64,000 nucleotides of DNA from an uncultured Litoreibacter sp. (GTDB lineage Bacteria; Pseudomonadota; Alphaproteobacteria; Rhodobacterales; Rhodobacteraceae). The notes beneath the pieces were generated by a model. It saw nothing but the letters and a program-made list of their open reading frames with translations. It had not been told where the DNA came from and ran no database searches. The position numbers and the translations under genes are program-made. Shown in pieces: positions 1 through 8,267 of this stretch (position 1 is the first letter of the stretch; the number at the start of each line of letters is the position of its first letter). The DNA lies in assembly GCF_947487515.1 (NCBI RefSeq), contig NZ_CANKWO010000001.1, forward strand, positions 372,001-436,000, in the 5' to 3' direction.

Positions 1-4
1 ATCG

Positions 5-1261
5 TTGGGCGCGAGATGGTCAGGGGGAAACTCACGCATCCGCGGGCGCGCGCACGTGATCGGCTACACGGAGATGACCCGCGTGTTTGGGCGTATCGGA
101 TTGCTGTCCTTTGGCGGCCCCGCAGCCCAAATCGCCCTGATGCACAAGGAGTTGGTCGAAGACCGGCCTTGGTTGACCGAGGCGCAATTTTTGCGCGCCT
201 TGTCTTTCTGCATGCTCTTACCCGGGCCGGAAGCGATGCAAATGGCCACCTATTCGGGCTGGCGCATGCGCGGCATGTTGGGAGGATTGCTTGCGGGTTT
301 GCTGTTTGTGATCCCCGGGGCTTTGGTGATCATGCTGCTGGCCTTGGCCTATGGCCTCTACGGGCAACTTCCTTTGGTTCAATCGCTGTTCTTGGGCGTG
401 AAAGCCTGCGTTGTGGTGATCGTAATCCAAGCCTTGATAAAGGTGGCCAAGAAAGCGCTTAAGGGCCCGATATATTACGCCATTGCGGTGGCTAGTTTTC
501 TGGCATTGTTCACCCTCAACGCCCCGTTCCCATTGGTGATTGCTGTGGCGGCAGTGATTGGCGCTTTGGTGCTGACCGGAACCACGGAAGAGACCGCCTC
601 CGCGCCGCTGCCCTCGCCCGTCCAAACCCTGAAAACCATCGCCCTTTGGTTGGTCATCTGGTTTGCCCCCATTGCAGTTTTGGCGCTGATCGCTCCGGGG
701 ATATTGACGGAGATGGCGCGGTTCTTCTCTACCCTTGCGGTGGTGACATTTGGCGGGGCCTATTCGGTTTTGGCCTATATGACGCAAGCTGTGGTGGGTG
801 ATTTTGGCTGGTTAACGACCGCCCAGATGGTCGATGCACTTGGCTTGGCCGAAACCACGCCCGGGCCGCTAATCCTTGTGACGCAATTTGTGGCCATGGT
901 TGCGGGCTTTGAGGCCGGAGGCACCGGCTTGGCCCTGATCGCAGGCGGGGTCACGCTTTGGGTCACCTTTGCACCGTGCTTCTTGTGGATATTCGCCGGT
1001 GCGCCCTACATTGACCAATTGGCCCATATGCCCCGCCTTTCTGGTGCCCTAAGCGCCATCACCGCAGCTGTGGTCGGAGTGATCGCCAACTTGGGCCTTT
1101 GGTTTGCTGGCGCAGTTTTTGTGGATGCTTCGGTCATCGATCCGATTGCTGTGGTGATAGCGCTGGTCTCGGCGGTGCTTTTGCTTTGGCGCAAGTGGGA
1201 TATGTTAATCGTGTTGCCCATTTCTGCGGCACTTGGTCTGCTTTTGGTCGGGGTGGCGTAA
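5..1261 (+). CDS. chrA: Chromate transporter, ChrA (CHR) family
   Basis: Polytopic inner-membrane protein of the long-chain ChrA type, predicted to export chromate. Two homologous CHR repeats are visible: the first contains LLSFGGPAAQIALMH and a PGPEAMQ segment, the second VVTFGGAYSVLAYM and TTPGPLIL. The duplicated FGG and PGP motifs are the family hallmark. Many hydrophobic stretches cover nearly the whole chain. The true start is uncertain because only four bases precede the first ATG; a GTG at 56 or the ATG at 74 (MTRVFGRIG) would fit the family better than the first 17-23 residues. Substrate is inferred from the family; some members have no proven chromate function. Confidence 0.88.
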   Translation: MGARWSGGNSRIRGRAHVIGYTEMTRVFGRIGLLSFGGPAAQIALMHKELVEDRPWLTEAQFLRALSFCMLLPGPEAMQMATYSGWRMRGMLGGLLAGLLFVIPGALVIMLLALAYGLYGQLPLVQSLFLGVKACVVVIVIQALIKVAKKALKGPIYYAIAVASFLALFTLNAPFPLVIAVAAVIGALVLTGTTEETASAPLPSPVQTLKTIALWLVIWFAPIAVLALIAPGILTEMARFFSTLAVVTFGGAYSVLAYMTQAVVGDFGWLTTAQMVDALGLAETTPGPLILVTQFVAMVAGFEAGGTGLALIAGGVTLWVTFAPCFLWIFAGAPYIDQLAHMPRLSGALSAITAAVVGVIANLGLWFAGAVFVDASVIDPIAVVIALVSAVLLLWRKWDMLIVLPISAALGLLLVGVA

Positions 1262-1331
1262 GCTCCCCTTTCCCTCACCACCGAATCCGCGCATGCTATA
1301 GACCACGTCAAATACCCGGGGGCGAAAGAAC

Positions 1332-1853
1332 ATGTCCGACACAATCGACTATGGCAACAAAATGCACCGCGCCATGCGTGGACTAATTGCCGAGCTGTTG
1401 GAAGATGTTGGCACGAACGGCCTGCCCGGAGAGCACCATTTCTTCATCACCTTTGACACCCGCCACCCAGACGTCGAAATGGCCGATTGGCTGTTTGATC
1501 GTTACCCGTCGGACATGACAATTGTGGTGCAGCATTGGTTCGACAATCTCATCGTCACACCGGACGGCTTTCAGATCACCCTGAACTTCGGCGACAATCC
1601 CGAGCCGCTGGCGATCCCTTTCGACGCGATCCGTACCTTTGTGGACCCGTCAGTGGAATTCGGCCTGCGCTTCGAGAGCCAAGACGAAGAGGATGACGAC
1701 GGCGAGCACGAGGTGGTGGAGCTACCGGACATGGATTTGGCCGAAGCGCTTGATCTGGACACCGCCGACACGCCTGAGGACGCCACCGACGAGAAAGAAA
1801 CACCGTCAAAAGAAGCGGAAGTCGTCTCGCTGGATGCCTTCCGCAAAACCTGA
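1332..1853 (+). CDS. sspB: ClpXP adaptor SspB (alphaproteobacterial type)
   Basis: 173-aa adaptor that delivers ssrA-tagged and other substrates to the ClpXP protease. The folded N-terminal domain (about 1-115) has the alphaproteobacterial pattern with HHFFITFDT, a WLFDRYP segment and VVQHWFDNL. It is followed by an acidic, probably unstructured linker (EDEEDDDGEHE) and a short C-terminal motif, VVSLDAFRK, which in this family docks on the ClpX N-domain. An SspB gene just before fumC is a common arrangement in Rhodobacterales. No truncation is seen. Confidence 0.92.
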   Translation: MSDTIDYGNKMHRAMRGLIAELLEDVGTNGLPGEHHFFITFDTRHPDVEMADWLFDRYPSDMTIVVQHWFDNLIVTPDGFQITLNFGDNPEPLAIPFDAIRTFVDPSVEFGLRFESQDEEDDDGEHEVVELPDMDLAEALDLDTADTPEDATDEKETPSKEAEVVSLDAFRKT

Positions 1854-1977
1854 TCCTACCGCAGCGGCAACGCTGCTAGATCAACCAAATGCGCCTCTGC
1901 CTTGTGGCAAAGCTCAATGTCGGCGGCATGCAATGTCATGAAGTTTTTCTTCAAAATCAAAATGCTACCCCACTCAA

Positions 1978-2283
1978 CTAAAGAAACATCTGCGCCACCA
2001 TCGCCGGATCGTCGCGCAGCAAGATACGGTTGGAGTGCGTCAGCCGGTCAAACTCATCAATGACTTCAGGCGGAATGCCGTCATCTTCGCCGGCATAGCT
2101 CTCCACCTTGGCGTTGATATAGGGTTGGGTGTCTTCAAGGATCAGACCTAAATCTGCGAAATGGGCGTTCTGGGCGCTCAGCTGCTTTGCCAATTTCGCC
2201 ATCAAAGCGACATTGCTGCTGATACACGCATCGCGATCCGCCTCGACAGGTAGGTTCTTTAGGCGCGCAACAATTGAATACAT
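1978..2283 (-). CDS. Hypothetical protein, 101 aa
   Basis: Not recognised. A soluble, mildly acidic protein starting MYSIVARLKNLP, with no signal peptide or membrane segment. It stands alone on the minus strand between sspB and fumC. Upstream of its start is an AT-rich stretch that also serves as the fumC leader, so the two genes are divergently expressed. Only two cysteine-free helical-looking stretches and an acidic patch (AGEDDGIPPEVIDEFD) can be described. Confidence 0.6.
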   Translation of the reverse strand: MYSIVARLKNLPVEADRDACISSNVALMAKLAKQLSAQNAHFADLGLILEDTQPYINAKVESYAGEDDGIPPEVIDEFDRLTHSNRILLRDDPAMVAQMFL

Positions 2284-2364
2284 GTAGATAAGAAAGCCAA
2301 AGCGTTAGATAAAATAAGAGGCCCTCGACAAGCGGTTAGGCCTAATTTTCGTGTCTTAAACCAT

Positions 2365-2378
2365 TGTTAGCGCAACCT
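2365..2378. promoter_or_regulatory. Half-conserved LacI-type operator upstream of fumC
   Basis: TGTTAGCGCAACCT has a perfect left half (TGTTAGCG) of the palindrome found before gap1, gap2 and the aldolase gene, but a poor right half. It lies about 75 bp upstream of the fumC start. Weak candidate. Confidence 0.3.
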
Positions 2379-2452
2379 TGATCTAACCTCCAATTGTAAT
2401 AACGGCTACGCCCCGCTACATCGTGGTGCAAACTTGCTTTGGAGGACCCACC

Positions 2453-3844
2453 ATGACCGCGACCCGCACCGAGACCGACAGCTTTGGCCCCCTAGAGGTT
2501 CCAGCCGACAAATACTGGGGCGCGCAGACGCAACGCTCGATCATGAACTTTCCGATCGGCTGGGAACGTCAGCCGGTGGCCATCGTGCGTGCCTTGGGGG
2601 TGATCAAGAAAGCCGCCGCCACCGTGAATTTGGAATTTGGTGATCTGGACGCGAAACTGGCCCCAGCCATGCAGCAGGCCGCCCAAGAAGTGATCGACGG
2701 AAAATTCGACGACAACTTTCCCTTGGTGGTCTGGCAAACAGGGTCCGGCACGCAATCCAACATGAACTCCAACGAGGTGATTTCCAACCGCGCGATTGAA
2801 ATCATGGGCGGCGTGATGGGCTCCAAGACCCCTGTTCACCCCAACGATCACTGCAACATGGGCCAATCGTCGAACGACACATTCCCAACGGCCATGCACG
2901 TCGGCATCGGCATGGTGGCCCGTGACACCCTGCTGCCGGGCCTGCGCAAACTGCACGCTGCTTTGGAGGCCAAATCAGAGGAATTCAAAGACATCATCAA
3001 GATCGGCCGCACGCACACCCAAGACGCGACACCACTGACCTTGGGCCAAGAATTCGGCGGCTACGCGCATCAGATGAAAAAGGGCATTGAGCGGGTCGAA
3101 GCCTGCCTGCCCGACATCTACGAGTTGGCGCAAGGCGGCACTGCTGTGGGCACCGGCCTGAACACACGCAAAGGCTTTGCCGAGAAGGTCGCCGCAGAAA
3201 TCGCCGAGATCACCGGCCTGCCTTTCGTCACTGCGCCCAACAAATTCGAAGCACTGGCGGCGCATGACGCGATGGTCATGTTCTCAGGCGCGTTGAAAAC
3301 AGTTGCGGCCTCCATGTTCAAAATCGCCAACGACATGCGGTTGCTGGGCTCCGGCCCGCGTTCGGGTCTGGGCGAGTTGATCTTGCCAGAGAACGAGCCT
3401 GGCTCTTCCATCATGCCGGGCAAAGTGAACCCGACACAAGCGGAAGCGCTGACAATGGTCTGCGCCCATGTCATGGGCAATGACGCGGCTGTGGGGTTCG
3501 CCGGATCGCAAGGCCACTTCGAGCTGAACGTCTACAACCCGATGATGAGCTACAATGTCATCCAATCCATGCAATTGCTGGGCGACGCGGCAGGCAGCTT
3601 TACCGACAACATGGTGGTGGGCACATTGGCCAACGAGGAGCGGATCGAAAAGCTGATGCAAGAATCCTTGATGCTGGTGACCGCCTTGGCGCCGACCATC
3701 GGCTACGACAACGCCACCAAGGTTGCAAAGACGGCACATAAGAACGGCACAACGCTGAAGGAAGAAGCCATCAACCTAGGTTTGGTAGATGAAGAGACCT
3801 TCGACCGCGTGGTTCAGCCGAAAGACATGATCGGTCCCAAATGA
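2453..3844 (+). CDS. fumC: Fumarate hydratase class II
   Basis: 463-aa iron-independent fumarase converting fumarate to L-malate in the TCA cycle. The family signature [11 protein letters not shown], the flexible loop with the catalytic serine, is intact, and the conserved SNMNSNEVI and [12 protein letters not shown] segments that line the active site are present. The start at 2453 (MTATRTETD) is preceded by GGAGGA about 6 nt upstream; an in-frame ATG at 2423 lacks such a site and would add residues unlike the family. The stop overlaps the next ATG (ATGA), so it heads an operon with two small genes. Confidence 0.97.
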   Translation: MTATRTETDSFGPLEVPADKYWGAQTQRSIMNFPIGWERQPVAIVRALGVIKKAAATVNLEFGDLDAKLAPAMQQAAQEVIDGKFDDNFPLVVWQTGSGTQSNMNSNEVISNRAIEIMGGVMGSKTPVHPNDHCNMGQSSNDTFPTAMHVGIGMVARDTLLPGLRKLHAALEAKSEEFKDIIKIGRTHTQDATPLTLGQEFGGYAHQMKKGIERVEACLPDIYELAQGGTAVGTGLNTRKGFAEKVAAEIAEITGLPFVTAPNKFEALAAHDAMVMFSGALKTVAASMFKIANDMRLLGSGPRSGLGELILPENEPGSSIMPGKVNPTQAEALTMVCAHVMGNDAAVGFAGSQGHFELNVYNPMMSYNVIQSMQLLGDAAGSFTDNMVVGTLANEERIEKLMQESLMLVTALAPTIGYDNATKVAKTAHKNGTTLKEEAINLGLVDEETFDRVVQPKDMIGPK

Positions 3845-4014
3845 AGCCAATCAACCTGAACCAGAAACGCAAGGAAAAGGCCCGTGCAGATAGCCGCGCA
3901 CGGGCTGACGCCAATGCTGTGAAGTTTGGGACGCCGACCAGCTTGCGTAAGTTGGACGCACAGAAAAAGGCCATCGAGGTTACCCGCCTCGATGGCCATA
4001 AGCGCGACCCATGA
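3841..4014 (+). CDS. DUF4169 family small basic protein
   Basis: 57-aa protein beginning [15 protein letters not shown], very rich in Lys and Arg, matching the DUF4169 family that follows fumC in many Rhodobacterales. Function unknown. The start overlaps the fumC stop and its own stop overlaps the next start, both as ATGA, which implies translational coupling. The highly basic N-terminal half could bind nucleic acid, but this is only inference from composition. Confidence 0.85.
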   Translation: MKPINLNQKRKEKARADSRARADANAVKFGTPTSLRKLDAQKKAIEVTRLDGHKRDP

Positions 4015-4226
4015 GCCGCCCTGTAAAACGCTCTCTGACGTTAAAGGGCCACCGAACATCCGTATCGCTTGAGGATGAATTCTGGGTGGAGTTCCGGCGT
4101 ATCGCAGCGCAAGCTGGGCGCCCCATCAATGATCTGGCAGCTCAGATCGACGGGGACCGCGGCACCGACATTGGCTTGGCCTCCGCGATACGCCTGTTTG
4201 TACTCAAAGACTTGAAGTCGTCCTAG
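4011..4226 (+). CDS. Ribbon-helix-helix domain protein
   Basis: 71-aa protein of the alphaproteobacterial ribbon-helix-helix family (RHH_4). It opens with a beta-strand-like SLTLKGHRTSVSLEDEFW followed by two helices, the usual MetJ/Arc-like fold for dimeric DNA binding. It is the third gene of the fumC operon (ATGA overlap). Its target is unknown; autoregulation of the operon is a possible role. Its TAG stop and the stop of the opposing gene share a CTAG palindrome at 4223-4226. Confidence 0.85.
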   Translation: MSRPVKRSLTLKGHRTSVSLEDEFWVEFRRIAAQAGRPINDLAAQIDGDRGTDIGLASAIRLFVLKDLKSS

Positions 4227-4510
4227 GCCACCCGCTTCATCAAATTGGTAAACGGGGTGGTGTAGGTCCGCTTGATCCGCACGACGTTGCGATGCGCGGA
4301 CTTCTCATGCTTGAGGCTCTGCATTTCGGTGAAATCTGCACTGAAAAGCTCCATCAGATCTTCGCGTTCCAACCGAGAGACGGGTTTCTCAAGTCGCCTT
4401 CCGTTGCGGATGTTGCGTTTCAAGGCTGGAATAGCAACGCGAATTTCTGGCATCCACGTGAAGCTCAGCGTGTTGCGCGCGGCTTTAGTAAGATTATCAA
4501 TGTTCGTCAT
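4223..4510 (-). CDS. Hypothetical protein, 95 aa
   Basis: Not recognised. Start chosen at 4510 (MTNIDNLTKAARN) because AAGGGGAAG lies about 7 nt upstream; the longer frame to 4615 adds an unsupported leader. Basic protein with no membrane segment, ending in PFTNLMKRVA. It sits in a stretch richer in A+T than its neighbours, upstream of a 285-nt AT-rich gap, and converges with the ribbon-helix-helix gene with a 4-nt overlap. Confidence 0.6.
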   Translation of the reverse strand: MTNIDNLTKAARNTLSFTWMPEIRVAIPALKRNIRNGRRLEKPVSRLEREDLMELFSADFTEMQSLKHEKSAHRNVVRIKRTYTTPFTNLMKRVA

Positions 4511-4795
4511 GGCAGACTTCCCCTTTTGGTAGGATGTAACAAATTTGCCATAAACTCCAAAAATGCGAAGGGGGAAGGAAAAACGATTTTCCCCAAAACT
4601 GAAGGTTTTCCCCATTAGAAAAATTCAAACCATTGTTTCTATTATGTTTACCTCAATGTAATGGCGCCTTCGTTTCCCAGTTCACCCAACGTCAACGCCT
4701 TGTAAATAAGGCAAATCTAATAAAATAGCCGTGAGAAAACCGAAACAATTCCATTAAAATGAGGTAGATTATTCATGTTAACCAAAACTGAATAA
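4511..4795. other. AT-rich intergenic stretch
   Basis: 285 nt without a convincing ORF. It contains the leader of the minus-strand 95-aa gene and small AT-rich inverted repeats such as GCCTT/AAGGC at 4697-4712. Nothing recognisable as an RNA gene or mobile-element end was seen. Confidence 0.4.
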
Positions 4796-5275
4796 TTAAT
4801 AATTCGAATCTCTTTTGCGCCGCCAAGACCAAATTCGCCCCACCGAAAAAACAAAAAATGCCAGCAGTAACGCCGCCCCAACAAACGTTAACAACCACAG
4901 CCCGATAGATACCGCCACATGCCGCTTCAACGGCAAGTCAATCGCAATGGTTTGACTATCGGCGCGCCACAGAACCGTCACGCGGTCGCCTTTGCGAAAG
5001 TCATATCGCTGCGAGCCGCGTTTCACGCTCATCACCCGTTCTTGTCCGCCTGGATCGGTGAACTCCACTCGCGGCAGGAAGGTAAGGAAGTTGTCCGATG
5101 GCGAATTGCGAATACTGCGCATTTCGACAACCCGCCCTGAAACCTGCGCACCGTCACGCGACATGTTCCAGATGATCCGGTCGACATTGCCCACAAAGAT
5201 CAGCAACACCCCCACCACCAGAAACCCGCAGATGGTCAACCAAGACTTGGGAGGCCGCGCAGTTGCTTTAGTCAT
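4796..5275 (-). CDS. DUF3592 membrane protein
   Basis: 159-aa protein with two membrane segments (about residues 14-33 and 122-145) enclosing a beta-rich domain of the DUF3592 type (VSGRVVEMRSI... FRKGDRVTVLW). Function unknown. Its start overlaps the end of the cytochrome P450 gene by 8 nt, so it is the last gene of a three-gene operon with the hydrolase and the P450. Ends in a basic tail (WSWRRKRDSNY). Confidence 0.75.
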   Translation of the reverse strand: MTKATARPPKSWLTICGFLVVGVLLIFVGNVDRIIWNMSRDGAQVSGRVVEMRSIRNSPSDNFLTFLPRVEFTDPGGQERVMSVKRGSQRYDFRKGDRVTVLWRADSQTIAIDLPLKRHVAVSIGLWLLTFVGAALLLAFFVFSVGRIWSWRRKRDSNY

Positions 5276-6620
5276 GATCTGTCCTTTTGCTGACCTTCAA
5301 CCAGATCCCGTCCTTGGAGCGAACGGTCAAATGCGCCACGGGCACGGGCCTGTGTTCGGTTGTCTCAAACCGGAAATTGCGCACAAGCATCGACAATAGC
5401 AACGGGCCTTCAACCATTGCGAAGCCTGCTCCTGTGCACACTCGTGGCCCACTGGAAAACGGGATGAACGCATCCCGCATACATTGTTTTCCATTGTCCG
5501 TTTCCCACCGTGTCGGATCAAACCCATCTGGGTTATCCCACAGGCGCTCATGTCGGTGCAAATGCCACGGCGAAATCACCACCTGCGCCCCGGGTTTGAT
5601 CTCACGATCACGGAAGGTTTCGGGACATTTGCTTTCCCGCACCATCATCGGAACTGGGGGATACAGGCGCAATCCTTCGCGAAACACATCGCGCGACAGA
5701 CGCAACTTCGACATCACCTTAAAGTCACATCCTGCATCCAGCGCTTTGGCCTCTTCGGCCAGCTTGTCCTGCCAGTCGGGAAACATCGCCAACAGGTAAA
5801 GCGTCCACGCAAGCGCAGATGCACTGGTTTCATGACCCGCCAGAAAAAAGATGGCGACTTGGTCCACCATCTCTTCGGTGGTGAAGGTTTCGCCGGTTTC
5901 GGGGTCTACGGTGGTCATGATCTTGGTCGCCAGATCATCAGGTGCTGTGCCAGCAGTAATTTGCGCCATGCGCGCTTCGGTCAGTTGCGTGATCAACCCG
6001 CGTATGGATTTCGCAGTTTGCTTGGTTTGAGGCCGAAACAGGCGCGGCATCCATTTCGGGCCCTTCACAAAGGCCGCGAGATTCAAGATGGGCTGGGTGC
6101 GTTGATAGGCGCGAAATTCGGAGAACACAGCCTGTGCGATACGGTCCTCAATGGGGATAGAGAACAATGTGCGAAAAATCACATCGGCGGCGGCGAAGCT
6201 GGTGATCTCTTCGACCTCTTTCACCCCGTCTTCCAGCCTTGCGGTGGCGGCTTCCCCAGCTTGCCACATCGCGGGGAATGTATCGCGCAGGCGCCCGCCT
6301 TCAAATGCGGGGTCGATGATGCGGCGCTGCCGCTCCCATGTTTCCCCATTTGTCAAAAACACAGAGTTCCCAAGCAGCGGTCGCAGCCCCGCCCCGATGC
6401 GGTCGGATTTGGGAAAGTCCCGCGGACGCTGGTTTAACACCGTCTTCACCAAGGAGGGCTGATTGATCATATAGCTGCGAAAAAAGGGCGTCTTAAACTG
6501 CGCCATCCATGCGCGGTACAATTTCGCCGGCTGCGCAGACAAGATGTCTTGTCGAAACAGCCGCACATATTTCAGCAGCGAAACCTTCTCAGGGCGTGAG
6601 GGGGGCTTGGGTGGGATCAT
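5268..6620 (-). CDS. Cytochrome P450
   Basis: 450-aa soluble haem monooxygenase. All diagnostic motifs are present: I-helix oxygen-activation motif AGHETS (261-266), ExxR (315-318), and the haem-binding loop FSSGPRVCTG with ligand Cys395. The N-terminus lacks a clear membrane anchor. A redox partner is not encoded nearby. It overlaps the upstream hydrolase by 4 nt and the downstream DUF3592 gene by 8 nt. The sequence looks like the bacterial branch closest to CYP4/CYP102-type fatty-acid or alkane hydroxylases, but the substrate cannot be read from sequence. Confidence 0.93.
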   Translation of the reverse strand: MIPPKPPSRPEKVSLLKYVRLFRQDILSAQPAKLYRAWMAQFKTPFFRSYMINQPSLVKTVLNQRPRDFPKSDRIGAGLRPLLGNSVFLTNGETWERQRRIIDPAFEGGRLRDTFPAMWQAGEAATARLEDGVKEVEEITSFAAADVIFRTLFSIPIEDRIAQAVFSEFRAYQRTQPILNLAAFVKGPKWMPRLFRPQTKQTAKSIRGLITQLTEARMAQITAGTAPDDLATKIMTTVDPETGETFTTEEMVDQVAIFFLAGHETSASALAWTLYLLAMFPDWQDKLAEEAKALDAGCDFKVMSKLRLSRDVFREGLRLYPPVPMMVRESKCPETFRDREIKPGAQVVISPWHLHRHERLWDNPDGFDPTRWETDNGKQCMRDAFIPFSSGPRVCTGAGFAMVEGPLLLSMLVRNFRFETTEHRPVPVAHLTVRSKDGIWLKVSKRTDHD

Positions 6621-7957
6621 AACATGCTTGTATAGCCAGAGGCCGCCACATCAATACGAGAGTGCGACTGACGCCGGTTGCGATAGCGGTCATTCAGCGA
6701 GATCGGTCCAGCCGTGATCTGGAAGTAATCATAGTGTTGCGGGCGATCAAAAGCGCAAAGGTACTGAAAATGCAGCCGGAAAAAGCGCCAACGCAGCTCT
6801 TTCCACCGCTCCGGAGACAGCGTTTGGGTGAACGCCGTGGAAAACACCAACGGCCATTTCTTGTTTTTCGGCTCCACACCTGACACCGACACCGGATCAC
6901 AAAGCGCAAAAGCACATCCGTCCCCGGGGGCAGTGATATCCACCCAAGTGAGCGCTTCGCTGGCAGATAAATCATGTAGATCGCGCCGCAAACGGTCGGC
7001 TTTGGGCAAGAAGGACACCATCGGCACCACTTGGCCAAGGCTCAGGAAGGCCAGCTTCGGGCCAGCGTCGGGCACCCGACCTGCGCGGATCAAATCCGCC
7101 AGAATGGACACCGACAAATGCGCACCAGAGGAATGCCCCACCACCAGCACCTCGTCCACATCTTCCGTTAAGGCCTGTGCAATCTCCTCGCCGAACTCTG
7201 ACATCCGGTCTTCCAACGCGGGTGGGTTTTCCCCCATCCAACGGGCGGTATAGGCAAAATCATGCATCAAATAATAGGCGAAGAACTTGCCGTCCTTGGC
7301 TTGGAACCAGCGTAGGATGTAGGTTGTGACCGCCGCCCAGACGCCAAAATACAGGATCAAGCCAACCCCAGTTACCCCATAAAACAAGAGCGTCTGTAAG
7401 GTCATTGGCCACTGGTTGACCCACTGCCCTAAGTTGAGAAAATCGATCACCACAAACAAGGTGACCCCCATCAGCGCCGCCAAGCCCCACACCACAAGTT
7501 TTGACACGAAAGAGCCAGCCACCAAAGCCACCAACAATTGCAGCAACAGCATTCCAATCGGGTAAAGCGCCGCGATGATCGGCCCCTTGCGCAACCGCAT
7601 CAGGTTGAACAGCGCGCGCGTCGAGATATAGGTAAAGGCCGTGCGCAGCAGCTGCATATAGGTGGCAGGGATTGTGTTCGACATGCTGTCGCGCACAATG
7701 TCGGACCACACCAGCACGTCAACCTGCGCATCGGTCCGCTTGCCATCAATCTGGCTGGAGGCGTGCCACCCATATGGGCCTTCGCCAGTTTTTGGTTTTA
7801 AATCAATATTGTAACCCGAAATTCTCGCTTGCTCGGTGCCCTCTTTACGGTAGAGTTCGCGGTAGCGCCGAGGATGGATCGGATCGTAACCGGGGATGTA
7901 GAAGACCCGCCGCTTTTTCACATTTTGCACTTGGTTTAACTCGTCCACTTTTTCCAT
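6617..7957 (-). CDS. Membrane-embedded alpha/beta-hydrolase-like protein
   Basis: 446-aa protein combining a short N-terminal hydrolase strand (VFYIPGYDP, 18-26), two or three membrane segments (about 126-148, 153-173, 187-214) and a hydrolase core with nucleophile elbow GHSSGAH (Ser276), a likely acid Asp in CDPVSV and His in RPQHYDYF. This suggests a membrane-associated lipase or esterase. It is the first gene of the operon with the cytochrome P450 (4-nt overlap), so a lipid-type substrate processed by both is plausible but unproven. I do not recognise a named family. Confidence 0.75.
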   Translation of the reverse strand: MEKVDELNQVQNVKKRRVFYIPGYDPIHPRRYRELYRKEGTEQARISGYNIDLKPKTGEGPYGWHASSQIDGKRTDAQVDVLVWSDIVRDSMSNTIPATYMQLLRTAFTYISTRALFNLMRLRKGPIIAALYPIGMLLLQLLVALVAGSFVSKLVVWGLAALMGVTLFVVIDFLNLGQWVNQWPMTLQTLLFYGVTGVGLILYFGVWAAVTTYILRWFQAKDGKFFAYYLMHDFAYTARWMGENPPALEDRMSEFGEEIAQALTEDVDEVLVVGHSSGAHLSVSILADLIRAGRVPDAGPKLAFLSLGQVVPMVSFLPKADRLRRDLHDLSASEALTWVDITAPGDGCAFALCDPVSVSGVEPKNKKWPLVFSTAFTQTLSPERWKELRWRFFRLHFQYLCAFDRPQHYDYFQITAGPISLNDRYRNRRQSHSRIDVAASGYTSML

Positions 7958-8039
7958 ATCCGCACGTTAGCTTGCGTATCTGGCAAAAGTAAGAACCGCT
8001 TGCGTGGACAAGACCGCCCGTGTCGCCTAGATCACGGTT

Positions 8040-8267
8040 ATGAAACATGACGCCGAACTTGATGCATTGGGGCTGCTGTGCCCCCTGCCCGTTTTGAAAG
8101 CCCGCAAGCGGCTGCAGGGGCTACGCTCGGGGCAAATTTTAAAGGTGCTTGCAGATGATCCCGCGGCCCAGATCGATATGCCCCATTTTTGCGCCGAGGC
8201 CGGCCATGAACTAATGTCCATGGCCGATGAAGCCGACCATCAAGTCTATCTTTTGCGCAAAGCCTGA
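8040..8267 (+). CDS. tusA: TusA-family sulfurtransferase
   Basis: 75-aa SirA/TusA-like protein with the N-terminal signature DALGLLCPLPVLKARK. Cys14 in the CPLP motif is the persulfide-carrying residue. The usual beta-alpha-beta-alpha-beta-beta length is respected. Such proteins relay sulfur for tRNA thiolation, molybdenum cofactor or sulfur oxidation; the actual partner is unclear because the neighbours are unrelated. It converges with the indolepyruvate oxidoreductase gene, stop codons abutting at 8267/8268. Confidence 0.88.
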   Translation: MKHDAELDALGLLCPLPVLKARKRLQGLRSGQILKVLADDPAAQIDMPHFCAEAGHELMSMADEADHQVYLLRKA

